Under the pieces are notes generated by a model. It was not told the origin of the DNA, made no database searches, and saw nothing but the letters and a program-made list of their open reading frames with translations. A program made the position numbers and the translations under genes. Below, piece after piece: positions 16,846-25,217 of a stretch of 64,000 nucleotides of DNA. How positions within the stretch are numbered: position 1 is the first letter of the stretch; each line of letters starts with the position of its first letter. This DNA comes from Devosia soli. GTDB lineage: Bacteria; Pseudomonadota; Alphaproteobacteria; Rhizobiales; Devosiaceae. The stretch spans positions 26,914 through 90,913 of the forward strand of contig NZ_LAJG01000033.1 of the NCBI RefSeq assembly GCF_000970455.1, written 5' to 3'.

Positions 16846-18042
16846 TTATCCGCGCCGCAGTTGGAGCACGGCGAAGACAACGGTCAGCGCGGCAAGTGTC
16901 GGCATCAAAATGACCAATGCGTCATAGGCATTGGTAAAGGCGGTGCCGGCGATAAGCGAGGCGAGGAAGCCACCACCCATCTGGAAAAATCCGGTCAGGG
17001 CGCCTGCTGCTCCGGCAATGTCGCCAAAGCCTGCCATGGCCGCAGCCGTGGCACTTGGGCTGATGCAGGCCAGCGAAAGCATCCAGAAGCCCACGGGAAC
17101 CATGACGGCAAAGACCTCGTCAGGGAAAATGCGGGGGAGGATAGCGTATCCAAGGCCCGCAATGCCGATCAGCACCAGGCCAATGGCCGCGAGCTGCCAG
17201 CCATCCATGATTTTTGAGAGACGCGCGACCACGAGATTGCCAATGATGAAGGAGCCGGTCTGCACCAGCATGGCCATGGCAAACTGGAACGGGGTAAGGC
17301 CGATCTCGTCGATGAGGACGAAAGGCAGAAGGGCGGCGGAGGCGTAAAATCCACCAAAGGCGGCAGCCAGCGTGCCGGCTGGGAACAAAAAGCCGGGCGT
17401 GCGCAGAAGGCGCCCATAATTGCCGAGGACGGTTCCGAACCGCAGCGGAACACGGCGCGCCTCGGGCAGGGTTTCGCGCGCGGAAAATCCGAGAAGCGAG
17501 ATGATGGCGAGGCCGAAACCGGCCATGACCACGAACATGATATGCCAGGAGCCGACGAGGAGGATGGCGCTGCCGAGCGTGGGCGCAACGGCGGGCGCGA
17601 CAGTCAGAACGAGATTGATCAGCGTCAGGATGCCAATAGCCTCTCGGCCGACGAACAGGTCGCGGACCATGGCGCGGGAGAGCGCAACGCCAGCGGAGAC
17701 GCCGAAGCCCTGGAGAATGCGGCCGACCAGCAGAGCTTCAAGACTCGGCGCGAGAGCGCAGACAAGGCCGCCAATCACATAAATGCCGAAGAAGGCAATG
17801 CCGATCATGCGGCGGCCATAGCGATCCGACAACGGGCCGCAAAGGAGTTGGGCGAGCGCAAAGGCGGCGAAGTAGACCGTCAGCGTGAGTTTGCCGCCGG
17901 CGTCAGTGGTGTTGAGATCAAGCACGAGCGCGGGAAGGGCTGGCGCGTAGAGCGTGAGGCTCAATGGGCCCGTCGCGACCATCAGGCCGCCGATGATGGC
18001 AGTGCGGCGGCCGGACATGGCCGGAAGTGTCGTGGTGGTCAT
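16846..18042 (-). CDS. MFS multidrug transporter, Bcr/CflA family
   Basis: 398 aa inner membrane protein with about twelve hydrophobic helices. The first cytoplasmic loop motif A is LLCGPLSDRYGRRMIG, and GRILQGFGVSAGVALSRAMVRD is the conserved helix-4 region of Bcr/CflA drug efflux carriers. It begins 4 bp after the stop of the upstream hydrolase gene on the same strand, suggesting co-transcription. Likely proton-driven export of a drug-like compound; the actual substrate is unknown. Confidence 0.9.
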   Translation of the reverse strand: MTTTTLPAMSGRRTAIIGGLMVATGPLSLTLYAPALPALVLDLNTTDAGGKLTLTVYFAAFALAQLLCGPLSDRYGRRMIGIAFFGIYVIGGLVCALAPSLEALLVGRILQGFGVSAGVALSRAMVRDLFVGREAIGILTLINLVLTVAPAVAPTLGSAILLVGSWHIMFVVMAGFGLAIISLLGFSARETLPEARRVPLRFGTVLGNYGRLLRTPGFLFPAGTLAAAFGGFYASAALLPFVLIDEIGLTPFQFAMAMLVQTGSFIIGNLVVARLSKIMDGWQLAAIGLVLIGIAGLGYAILPRIFPDEVFAVMVPVGFWMLSLACISPSATAAAMAGFGDIAGAAGALTGFFQMGGGFLASLIAGTAFTNAYDALVILMPTLAALTVVFAVLQLRRG

Positions 18043-18046
18043 GACT

Positions 18047-18865
18047 TCACTGGGTTACAGCGCCCGAGCGAATGAAAAAGGCCTTGGCCTTGTCCCAGAT
18101 ACCGGCATCCCAGAGATCGGAATGATCGGCACCGGGAACGATCCAGAGTTCATCCTTGTTGGGGGCAAGCTCATATAGACGCTCGCCATTTGAAACGGCG
18201 ATGGTGCGATCCGCAGTACCATGGCCGACAAAGACCGGCTCGGTGACGCCCGCAATCCATTCGTTGGACCGGAATTGGTCAAGCATGACCCAGTTAACCG
18301 GAAGGACGGGATAGCGCTCGGCTGCCACCGTGACGGCTGACAGGAATGGCGTTTCAAGCAGCAATGCCAGGGATTCCTTCTGGCTCGCAACATGGGTGGC
18401 AGGGCCTGTGCCAAGTGAGCGACCCCAGATGACTATGGGAAAGTCCTTTGCGGCAGCCCAATCATAAGCGGCAATGGAATCGGCAAGAATATTGGCTTCC
18501 GATAGAGTGCCGGGAGAAGCGGGGAAGCCCCGATAATCGAAGGCGAGAAAACCGTAGCCATCGGCGACGAAGCGGACATAGCGCTCATGCTCTGCGGTAA
18601 AGCTTTGCGAGTTGCCCTTATAGTAGATGATTAGCGGCTTGCCGGGCTGGGGCGCATGATACCAGCCATTGACGACCTCGCCATCGCCAACTGGAATAGC
18701 GACATCTTCACCACCCGTGAGCCCGGAATTGGCGAGCGGAGTGATCTCGCCATGCGGATCGTACTGAAAGGCGCGCTGATTGAAATACATATAGCCGACT
18801 GCCCCGCCATAGCCGATGGTCACCAAGGCGAGGACGGCGGCGAGAGCGAGGCGAAGGAGTTTCAC
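18047..18865 (-). CDS. Membrane-anchored alpha/beta hydrolase (ABHD13/17-like)
   Basis: 272 aa from a GTG start. One N-terminal hydrophobic segment (LRLALAAVLALVTIGYGGAVGYMYF) anchors it, followed by a serine hydrolase domain: FLAFDYRGFPASPG, the nucleophile elbow IWGRSLGTGP, the acid in GHGTADRTI and the histidine in GADHSDLW. This arrangement matches the bacterial relatives of ABHD13/ABHD17. Substrate unknown. It is just upstream of the MFS gene. Confidence 0.87.
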   Translation of the reverse strand: MKLLRLALAAVLALVTIGYGGAVGYMYFNQRAFQYDPHGEITPLANSGLTGGEDVAIPVGDGEVVNGWYHAPQPGKPLIIYYKGNSQSFTAEHERYVRFVADGYGFLAFDYRGFPASPGTLSEANILADSIAAYDWAAAKDFPIVIWGRSLGTGPATHVASQKESLALLLETPFLSAVTVAAERYPVLPVNWVMLDQFRSNEWIAGVTEPVFVGHGTADRTIAVSNGERLYELAPNKDELWIVPGADHSDLWDAGIWDKAKAFFIRSGAVTQ

Positions 18866-18966
18866 GAAGGCAGTTCCGCACTGTTGCGGAGATGGCTATA
18901 GCAAACCTCCACCGCGATAGGCATGCCTTTGCCCCGAAATCTCCAACACATTCAGGCGACAGCCTC

Positions 18967-19605
18967 TTAGAGCTCGGAAATGGTCTTCTCGAGTGCCTGC
19001 GCAAAGACTTCGTCGGGCTGAGCGCCGGAAAGCGCATACTTTTCGGCAAAGACAAAGAATGGCACGCCACGGATGCCTTGTTGCGCGGCAGAGGTCGCTA
19101 GTTGTTCGGTAATAGACAGTTCGTTGGCGTCATTCATGGCATCAAGCGCATCGCCGCGATCCCAGCCGAACTCGACGGCGATATCGGCAAGCGTATTATC
19201 GTCATTGATCTGGCGATGATCGAGGAAATAAGCCTCCGCGATAGCGTTGGCCAGTTCGTGCTGGTTGCCATTGGGTTTGGAAAGCCGCGTGATCGTGTGC
19301 GCCTTGGCCGTATTGAACATGCGGGGCTGTTTGGAAAGATCGAGTTCGATGCCTGCCTTGGAAGCCTCGCCTTCGACGCGCGCCCACATGTCCTTCGGAT
19401 CGCGGCCATATTTGGCCTTCAGCATCTCTCCCACGTCAACGCCTTCGGGCGGGACGGTAGGGTCGAGATAAAATGGGTGATTTTCGACAACGACGTCGAC
19501 GTCATCGGGGAGCTTGGACAGGGCCTGATCAAGACGGGCAGAGCCAACCAGACACCAAGGGCAGACGACGTCGGTGAAGACGTCGATTTTGAGGTTACGG
19601 GCCAT
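18967..19605 (-). CDS. DsbA-family oxidoreductase (FrnE-like)
   Basis: 212 aa thioredoxin-fold protein without a signal peptide, so cytoplasmic. The active site is CPWC near residue 16 (FTDVVCPWCLVG). The long helical insertion follows (MFNTAKAHTITRLSK, EAYFLDHRQIND), and the cis-Pro loop is GVPFFVF. This is the FrnE type of DsbA protein, linked in other bacteria to thiol redox and oxidative stress. ATG at 19605 with TGGAG 7 nt upstream; an alternative start 12 bp earlier lacks one. Confidence 0.92.
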   Translation of the reverse strand: MARNLKIDVFTDVVCPWCLVGSARLDQALSKLPDDVDVVVENHPFYLDPTVPPEGVDVGEMLKAKYGRDPKDMWARVEGEASKAGIELDLSKQPRMFNTAKAHTITRLSKPNGNQHELANAIAEAYFLDHRQINDDNTLADIAVEFGWDRGDALDAMNDANELSITEQLATSAAQQGIRGVPFFVFAEKYALSGAQPDEVFAQALEKTISEL

Positions 19606-19679
19606 CTTACGCTCCACAAGTGATTTCGCTTCACATGGCGCGCCTTAGGTGCGCCAGCAAGAGGGCACTTTGCGGTAAC

Positions 19680-20237
19680 TTAGTTGGCGCCGATAGCCGG
19701 CTGCTGCGCGTTGATGAGAGCAAAGGGCGGGGCCCAGGCTGCAGCGACGGCAAGACCAAGAGCAGCGCCAAAACCGATCCAGCCGATGACCGGCAGCATG
19801 AACCAGCCGGCCATGCCCGAAATGCGCGTCATGCGAATGGCTGTCGCAAGGGCGAGCAGCAAGACGCCAGTCATGACAAGCGCCAAGGTCATTGAATCAA
19901 GCGGGGCTGCGAAGAACGGGAAGGCGATCATGGCCGCGACAAGCGCCGCGCTCCAGCGCAAGGCAATCGCGCCGCGCCGGCCCTTGTGGGCAACCAGACC
20001 CATGGAGATGCCGATCGAAAAGATCAAAGCGAGATGAAAACCAGCCCCTACCCAACCCGGAAGACCAAGAGGGGAGAAAAACAGCGGCATGAGGCCGAGC
20101 GATTCCGCAGCAAGGTTGACACCACCAAATGCAGCCAGCGGCGCAAGCGCGAAGAGCGCCGTGCGTCCAAACGTGGCAAAGCCCAGCTTGGGCTTGGACT
20201 GGACGTTGTGAAGTTCCGTTGCTGTCAAGGTCGCCAT
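19680..20237 (-). CDS. TspO/MBR-like membrane protein
   Basis: 185 aa with five hydrophobic helices. The segment LGLPGWVGAGFHLALIFSIGISMGLV and the final AGWFMLPVIGWIGFGAALGLAV match the TspO layout (Pro-Trp at the start of helix 2, W-x-x-x-x-P near the last helix). TspO proteins bind tetrapyrroles or sterol-like ligands and act in redox or light signalling in alphaproteobacteria. Similarity is by pattern, so the family call is fair but not certain. GGGAG lies before the ATG at 20237. Confidence 0.65.
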   Translation of the reverse strand: MATLTATELHNVQSKPKLGFATFGRTALFALAPLAAFGGVNLAAESLGLMPLFFSPLGLPGWVGAGFHLALIFSIGISMGLVAHKGRRGAIALRWSAALVAAMIAFPFFAAPLDSMTLALVMTGVLLLALATAIRMTRISGMAGWFMLPVIGWIGFGAALGLAVAAAWAPPFALINAQQPAIGAN

Positions 20238-20382
20238 GGCCGGCTCCCGTGCTGTTGGTTACGCGGAATCAATGGTGAAACGCGTGTCAAGGTTCCCTAT
20301 AGGTCAACACGCTCCCGTGTATGGCCAATTGCAATGGAAACGCTGTGCGGCTATTTCCCGGGATAATTTTTGGAGTGCCGCG

Positions 20383-20595
20383 ATGAGCGAGAACGAGCTG
20401 AGCGAGCGTCTCGACAAGCTGGAAAGCCGCATCGCTTTCCAGGATCAAACCATAGAGGATCTCAACGCGGTTATCACCGAGCAGTGGGCGGTGATCGAAG
20501 GTTTGCGACGCAAGCTCGGTGTTATGGAAGAGCAGGTGCGCAGCGGCAGCTATATCGCTGATCCCGCAAGCGAAAAGCCACCGCCGCATTACTGA
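20383..20595 (+). CDS. slyX: SlyX family protein
   Basis: 70 aa, coiled-coil throughout: LSERLDKLESRIAFQDQTIEDLN then EQWAVIEGLRRKLGVMEEQV, and the conserved C-terminus SEKPPPHY typical of SlyX. TGGAG precedes the ATG at 20383. The function of SlyX is unknown. It is convergent with the esterase gene that ends 17 bp away. Confidence 0.92.
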   Translation: MSENELSERLDKLESRIAFQDQTIEDLNAVITEQWAVIEGLRRKLGVMEEQVRSGSYIADPASEKPPPHY

Positions 20596-20611
20596 GTTGT
20601 GCAGTCAACGA

Positions 20612-21625
20612 TTACCGGCTCAACGCCTCGGCCAGAAACGGCAGGCTGACGTCCATGCGGTAGTCGACGCTCGAATGATTGTCGGGGAATTCCTCGTAGC
20701 GATGGGCGATGCCTTTCTGCTCGAGCGTGCGGTGGATGCGGCGGGAGCCGTAAAGGATGTTGTACTGATCCTCCGTGCCGCAGTCGAAATAGAAACCTTT
20801 CAATTGGCGCAGCGCATCGGCATGGGTTTCAACCATGCGCGCCGGATCCCATTTGAGCCAATTGGCCCAGCGCTCCTCAATGAGTTCGCAGGTATCGAGC
20901 GTCACGGGAAGACGCAGGCCGAGGAAGGTGCTGGGCTCTGGATCGGGATCAAAGCTCGCGGCTTGCGCAAGGATCATGAGGAGAAGCGTGTCCTTGCCAT
21001 CGATCTTCTGTTTGGCCTCGAAGGCGCGTATCCATTTTTCGATCGAGTTTTCCGATTTTGCCAGCATGCGCAGACTGTTGGGGAATTCAGGGATGTAGAG
21101 GTTCTCGAACCCTGCATCGCCCGAATGACTGGCAGCGGCGGCCCAGAAATCGGGGTGGCGCATTGCGTGGATATGGGCGCCGAAGCCGCCTGAGGACTTG
21201 CCGAAAACGCCGCGCCTGCCTACGCCGCCGCACCCGAACTTTTCTTCGACGAAGGGGACCATCTCCCCGATCAGAAAATCTTCGTAGTTTCCGAGAACCG
21301 GGCTGTTCACGTATTGATTGCCCCCGAGACGCGAGAAGCAATCGGGAAAAGCAACGACAACCGGCGCCATCTTGCCTTCGCCGATCAGGCGGTCCAGGCG
21401 TTCGGGGACGTTTTCGCCAAAGTTCTTCCACGCCGTGTGAGCCGGGCCGCCGGCCGTATAGCCAACAAGATCGACGAGAATGGGCAAGCCCTCGCCGCTG
21501 TGGCCTGCGGGCACATAGACGTCGACGAGGCGGGTGGTCGGGTCCCCCAGGCGATTGCCCGCAATGGCCTTGCTGTCGATGGTGAAGCGGTGGACCGTAC
21601 CTGGTGTGTGGGTCGTGCGGCGCAT
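20612..21625 (-). CDS. Esterase of the alpha/beta hydrolase superfamily (enterochelin esterase/esterase D type)
   Basis: 337 aa. LVDVYVPAGHSGEGLPILVDLVGYT is the usual opening of Fes/esterase-D-like proteins, with the nucleophile elbow GKSSGGFGA and a late histidine in DNHSSVDYR. It has no signal peptide. The ATG at 21625 has AAGGGAG 7 nt upstream; the open frame continues upstream but overlaps the divergent exonuclease start. The substrate is unknown; siderophore-type esterases have related folds, but no siderophore gene is nearby. Confidence 0.82.
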   Translation of the reverse strand: MRRTTHTPGTVHRFTIDSKAIAGNRLGDPTTRLVDVYVPAGHSGEGLPILVDLVGYTAGGPAHTAWKNFGENVPERLDRLIGEGKMAPVVVAFPDCFSRLGGNQYVNSPVLGNYEDFLIGEMVPFVEEKFGCGGVGRRGVFGKSSGGFGAHIHAMRHPDFWAAAASHSGDAGFENLYIPEFPNSLRMLAKSENSIEKWIRAFEAKQKIDGKDTLLLMILAQAASFDPDPEPSTFLGLRLPVTLDTCELIEERWANWLKWDPARMVETHADALRQLKGFYFDCGTEDQYNILYGSRRIHRTLEQKGIAHRYEEFPDNHSSVDYRMDVSLPFLAEALSR

Positions 21626-21719
21626 GGCGTTCTCCCTTATGATTGGCCCAGAGGTTTGACCGAGGCCATGTCCGAAGGCAAGCAATGAACCGGCAGAGGT
21701 TTGGAGTCGTTGAGGGGCC

Positions 21720-22721
21720 ATGGGCTTCATCATCAACCGCGATCTTTATGTTCCCGAACTCGATGCCTGGATCGATCCGCCAGAGCCGCGGGCGCGGGCC
21801 ATAATCACCCACGGGCACGCCGACCACGCGCGATCGGGACATGGGGCGGTGCTGGCGACGCCCGACACGATAGAGATCATGAAGGTTCGATACGGCGAAG
21901 ATTGCGCGGGCCGGTTCGAGGCGCTCGACTATCGCACGCCGCTTCAGGTCAATGGCGCCACCGTCAGTTTCTATCCAGCCGGACACATCCTTGGGTCGGC
22001 GCAGGTGCTGATCGAATTTGCCGGACAGCGGGCCGTCGTTACCGGCGACTACAAACGTCTCAGAGACAGGACTGCGCAGCCTTACGAGCCGGTGCCGTGC
22101 GATCTTCTCATCACCGAGGCAACCTTCGGGCTGCCGGTTTTCCAGCATCCCGACCCAAGGGATGAGATCGCGCGGCTCCTTAAATCGGTCGCTGCGCAGC
22201 CCGAGCGAAGCCACCTCATCGGTTCTTATGCGCTCGGCAAGGCGCAGCGGGTGATTGCACTCCTGCGCGATGCCGGCTGGGAGAAGCCGATCTATCTCCA
22301 CGGCGCCATGATCCGGCTCTGCGAACTTTATCAGGCGCTCGGTGTCGATCTTGGCGAACTGCTGCCCGCGACAGGCATGCCCAAGGCCGCGATGATGGGC
22401 CAGATCGTCATCGCGCCGCCATCGGCCATTCGCGACCGCTGGAGCCGGCGGTTTCCCGACCCCGTGGTGTGCCAGGCTTCGGGATGGATGAGCGTCAAGC
22501 AGCGGGCGCGGCAGGCGCTGGTCGAGCTGCCGCTCGTAATTTCAGACCACTGCGATTGGGGCGAGCTCAACGTTTCGATCCTTGAGAGCAGGGCGGAGAC
22601 GGCGTGGGTGACCCATGGGCGGGAGGATGCGCTGGTCTATTGGTGCCGGCAGCAGGGGCTTGCTGCAGAGCCGCTGGCGCTGCCTGGCCTTGATGACGAT
22701 GGCGGGGAGGGGGGCGAATGA
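21720..22721 (+). CDS. Ligase-associated DNA exonuclease (metallo-beta-lactamase/beta-CASP fold)
   Basis: 333 aa. The metal-binding motif is THGHADHARSGH, with AGHILGSAQVLIE and the acidic TGDYKR, as in SNM1/CPSF-like nucleases; the late WVTHGRED supplies a C-terminal histidine. Its stop overlaps the start of the DNA ligase gene (ATGA at 22718-22721). In many alphaproteobacteria this nuclease travels with that ligase, an Lhr-type helicase and a PdeM-like phosphoesterase as a DNA end-processing set. Helicase and phosphoesterase are not beside it here. Confidence 0.92.
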   Translation: MGFIINRDLYVPELDAWIDPPEPRARAIITHGHADHARSGHGAVLATPDTIEIMKVRYGEDCAGRFEALDYRTPLQVNGATVSFYPAGHILGSAQVLIEFAGQRAVVTGDYKRLRDRTAQPYEPVPCDLLITEATFGLPVFQHPDPRDEIARLLKSVAAQPERSHLIGSYALGKAQRVIALLRDAGWEKPIYLHGAMIRLCELYQALGVDLGELLPATGMPKAAMMGQIVIAPPSAIRDRWSRRFPDPVVCQASGWMSVKQRARQALVELPLVISDHCDWGELNVSILESRAETAWVTHGREDALVYWCRQQGLAAEPLALPGLDDDGGEGGE

Positions 22722-24283
22722 GACGCTTTGCGGATCTACTCGAGCTTTTGGCCCTGACGCCATCGCGAACCCGAAAAATCGAGGCGCTAAAGCGATATTT
22801 CAGCGAGGTGCCGGACCCGGACCGCGGCATTGCGCTGGCTGTGCTGACCGGCGAGATGAATATCCGCAACGTCAAGCCGGCGCTGCTGCGCGAGACCGTC
22901 CTGGCCCAGGTCGACGAGACGCTTTTTGCACTTTCATACGATTATGTCGGAGACCTTGGCGAAACCATTGCGCTGATTTGGCCGCACCAGGCCGAGGGTG
23001 AACTGCCAGGGCTGTCCACGCTTGTTGACCTCCTCAACTTCACCAGCAAGGCCGAGCTGCCGAAAGTGATCGGCGGGCTGCTCAGCCAGGCCGCCATTCA
23101 CGAGCGCTGGGCGCTGGTGAAGCTCGCAACCGGTTCCTTGCGCATCGGGGTCTCGGCGCGGCTCGCCAAGACGGCGCTGGCCGATATGAGCGGCGTGGCA
23201 CTGCAGGATATAGAGGAAGTCTGGCACGGGCTGAAACCGCCCTACGAAAATCTCTTTGCCTGGCTCGAAGGCCGGGCGGACCGGCCCGATATCGACCATG
23301 CAGCGCGTTTCCATCCGCTGATGCTGTCCAACCCGATCGAGGACCGGGACTTTGAAAAGCTCGATCCGAAGGATTTTTCGGCCGAGTGGAAGTGGGACGG
23401 TATCCGCGTGCAGCTGGTGATGGGGCCGCTAGGGGTGTCGATGTTTTCGCGGACCGGCGACGATATCGGCGGCTCATTTCCCGATGTAGTCGAAAACGCC
23501 GCAGGCGAGGCCGTGCTCGATGGCGAATTGCTGGTCGGGCATGGTTTTGACGCGCTCAGCTTCAACGACCTGCAGCAGCGGCTCAATCGCAAGGTGCCTT
23601 CGGGCAAGCAGATGCAGGAGCTGCCTGCGTTCGTGCGCGTCTACGATATGTTATTCGATGGCGACGAGGACGTTCGTGCGCTGGGCTGGGAAGCGCGGCG
23701 GGGCCGACTTGAGAAATGGTTCAGGAATAATCCGCAGACGCGGATGGATGTTTCCGAGATCCTGCCCTTCAAGGATTGGGATGACCTAGGCCGCTTGCGC
23801 CGGCAGGGTGCGGACGAGCATGGGCATGAAGGAGTGATGATCAAGCTGCGGACCGCGCCTTATGTACCAGGGCGGCCAAAGGGAAACTGGTTCAAGTGGA
23901 AGCGCGATCCCAATGTGGTCGATGCGGTTTTGATGTATGCCCAGCGTGGGCACGGTAAGCGGAGTTCCTATTATTCGGACTACACTTTTGGCGTCTGGAA
24001 GGGCAACGAGATCGTGCCGATCGGCAAGGCCTATTTCGGGTTTACCGACGAGGAACTAAAGCAGATCGACAAATGGATACGGGCGCATACTACGGCCGCC
24101 TTCGGGCCGGTGCGCGAGGTCAAGAAAGAGCTGGTCTTTGAAGTGGCATTCGACTCGGCGCAGAAAAGCGGGCGGCACAAGTCGGGCGTCGCGCTGCGGT
24201 TTCCGCGCATCAACCGCATCCGCTGGGACAAGCCGGCGCAGGAAGCGGCGCGGATAGAGGATATGGAAGCCTTCGTGAGTTAG
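22718..24283 (+). CDS. ATP-dependent DNA ligase (exonuclease-associated type)
   Basis: 521 aa. An N-terminal helical DNA-binding domain (residues 1-200) leads to the adenylation domain, with lysine nucleophile K225 in EWKWDGIR, motif III around FSRTGDDIGGSFPD, EGVMIKL (motif IV) and WFKWKRD (motif V). The OB domain ends with GVALRFPRINRIRWDK. Seals nicks using ATP and is additional to the essential NAD-dependent ligase. Translationally coupled to the exonuclease gene. Confidence 0.95.
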   Translation: MRRFADLLELLALTPSRTRKIEALKRYFSEVPDPDRGIALAVLTGEMNIRNVKPALLRETVLAQVDETLFALSYDYVGDLGETIALIWPHQAEGELPGLSTLVDLLNFTSKAELPKVIGGLLSQAAIHERWALVKLATGSLRIGVSARLAKTALADMSGVALQDIEEVWHGLKPPYENLFAWLEGRADRPDIDHAARFHPLMLSNPIEDRDFEKLDPKDFSAEWKWDGIRVQLVMGPLGVSMFSRTGDDIGGSFPDVVENAAGEAVLDGELLVGHGFDALSFNDLQQRLNRKVPSGKQMQELPAFVRVYDMLFDGDEDVRALGWEARRGRLEKWFRNNPQTRMDVSEILPFKDWDDLGRLRRQGADEHGHEGVMIKLRTAPYVPGRPKGNWFKWKRDPNVVDAVLMYAQRGHGKRSSYYSDYTFGVWKGNEIVPIGKAYFGFTDEELKQIDKWIRAHTTAAFGPVREVKKELVFEVAFDSAQKSGRHKSGVALRFPRINRIRWDKPAQEAARIEDMEAFVS

Positions 24284-24290
24284 CGCTTGC

Positions 24291-24824
24291 TCAGGCAACG
24301 GCGGCGCGAAGGCCGGTAGCGGGAAATTTCCGGCCCGCCTTGATCAGCTTGCCATCAAGCTTCAGCACACGGTCGAATAGCGCCACGACGAGCGGATTGG
24401 GCGAAGCTTGCGCAACGCTTCGGAAGACGGTTTGGCCGGCCTTGTCGGCCGGGAGCGTTTTGGCCAGAATTCCGAGGGCAATTGCGGCTGCACGGGTGCG
24501 TCCCTGGAGGCAGTGGATCATCAGCCGCGCGTCTTTTGGGAGACCCTCGACAAAACGGAGCACCTCTTCGACGTGCACTGTGGACGGCGCGCCGGGCGCC
24601 GTGGGGTCGACGACGTCTTCGAAGCGGGAATGGAGCTGCCGGGACTGATCGAAATCGGGTAGACCCAGATAGCGGCTCTCGGGACCATAGATCGAGATGA
24701 TGTGGCTCGGCGCCCATTCAACGCCATTACGGCGCGCTTCGGTCTGGCTGCAGACGAGCATGGCTGCGGGCCAGCGATTTGGGTGGCCCGTTCCATCGGT
24801 CAGCGGGGCGAACAGCTCGGACAT
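24291..24824 (-). CDS. Protein tyrosine/dual-specificity phosphatase-like protein
   Basis: 177 aa. The P-loop IHCLQGRTRAA matches the cysteine phosphatase signature HCxxGxxR, and a plausible general acid lies in the earlier LGLPDFDQS segment. Similar small proteins are annotated as tyrosine phosphatases in rhizobia; the substrate is unknown. Its ATG at 24824 is 3 bp after the stop of the merR gene, so it seems to be the third gene of the fadD operon, an odd companion for fatty acid degradation. Confidence 0.82.
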   Translation of the reverse strand: MSELFAPLTDGTGHPNRWPAAMLVCSQTEARRNGVEWAPSHIISIYGPESRYLGLPDFDQSRQLHSRFEDVVDPTAPGAPSTVHVEEVLRFVEGLPKDARLMIHCLQGRTRAAAIALGILAKTLPADKAGQTVFRSVAQASPNPLVVALFDRVLKLDGKLIKAGRKFPATGLRAAVA

Positions 24825-24827
24825 GGC

Positions 24828-25217
24828 CTAACTCGAAACGACTCGTTCCCGTGCAAGTTTGCGGATTTCATGCAGCTCGGCAATCGTGGTCTGAAGGTCT
24901 GCCAGTTGTTGTTCAAGCAATTGTAAACGCTCATCCACCTTTTCGGTGAGCAAGTTTACCTGTTGGCCCCGGTCCGCGTCGTAGAGCGCGAGATAGTCGG
25001 AGATGTCGCGGAGCGAAAAGCCGAGGCGTTTGCCGCGCAGGATCAGGATCAACCGGGCGCGATCGCGGCGGCGGAAGACGCGGGTAGCGCCGAGGCGTTC
25101 GGGAGAGATCAGGCCCTTGCTCTCGTAAAAGCGGATGGCGCGGGTTGAGATGCCGAATTCGCGCGCGAGATCGGCGATCGAATAAAGCTCGGCAGTTTCG
25201 GGGTCGATGCGGTTCAC
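24828..25217 (-). CDS. MerR-family transcriptional regulator, probable fatty acid degradation regulator
   Basis: 129 aa. The N-terminal winged HTH is clear (LYSIADLAREFGISTRAIRFYESKGLISP), followed by a long dimerisation helix (residues 85-125, leucine/glutamine-rich). It has no cysteine-rich metal site, so it fits the LiuR-like MerR subgroup that controls fatty acid or branched-chain amino acid catabolism. It starts with GTG overlapping the fadD stop as GTGA. Two related palindromes in the fadD-fadE intergenic region are its likely operators (inference). Confidence 0.88.
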   Translation of the reverse strand: MNRIDPETAELYSIADLAREFGISTRAIRFYESKGLISPERLGATRVFRRRDRARLILILRGKRLGFSLRDISDYLALYDADRGQQVNLLTEKVDERLQLLEQQLADLQTTIAELHEIRKLARERVVSS

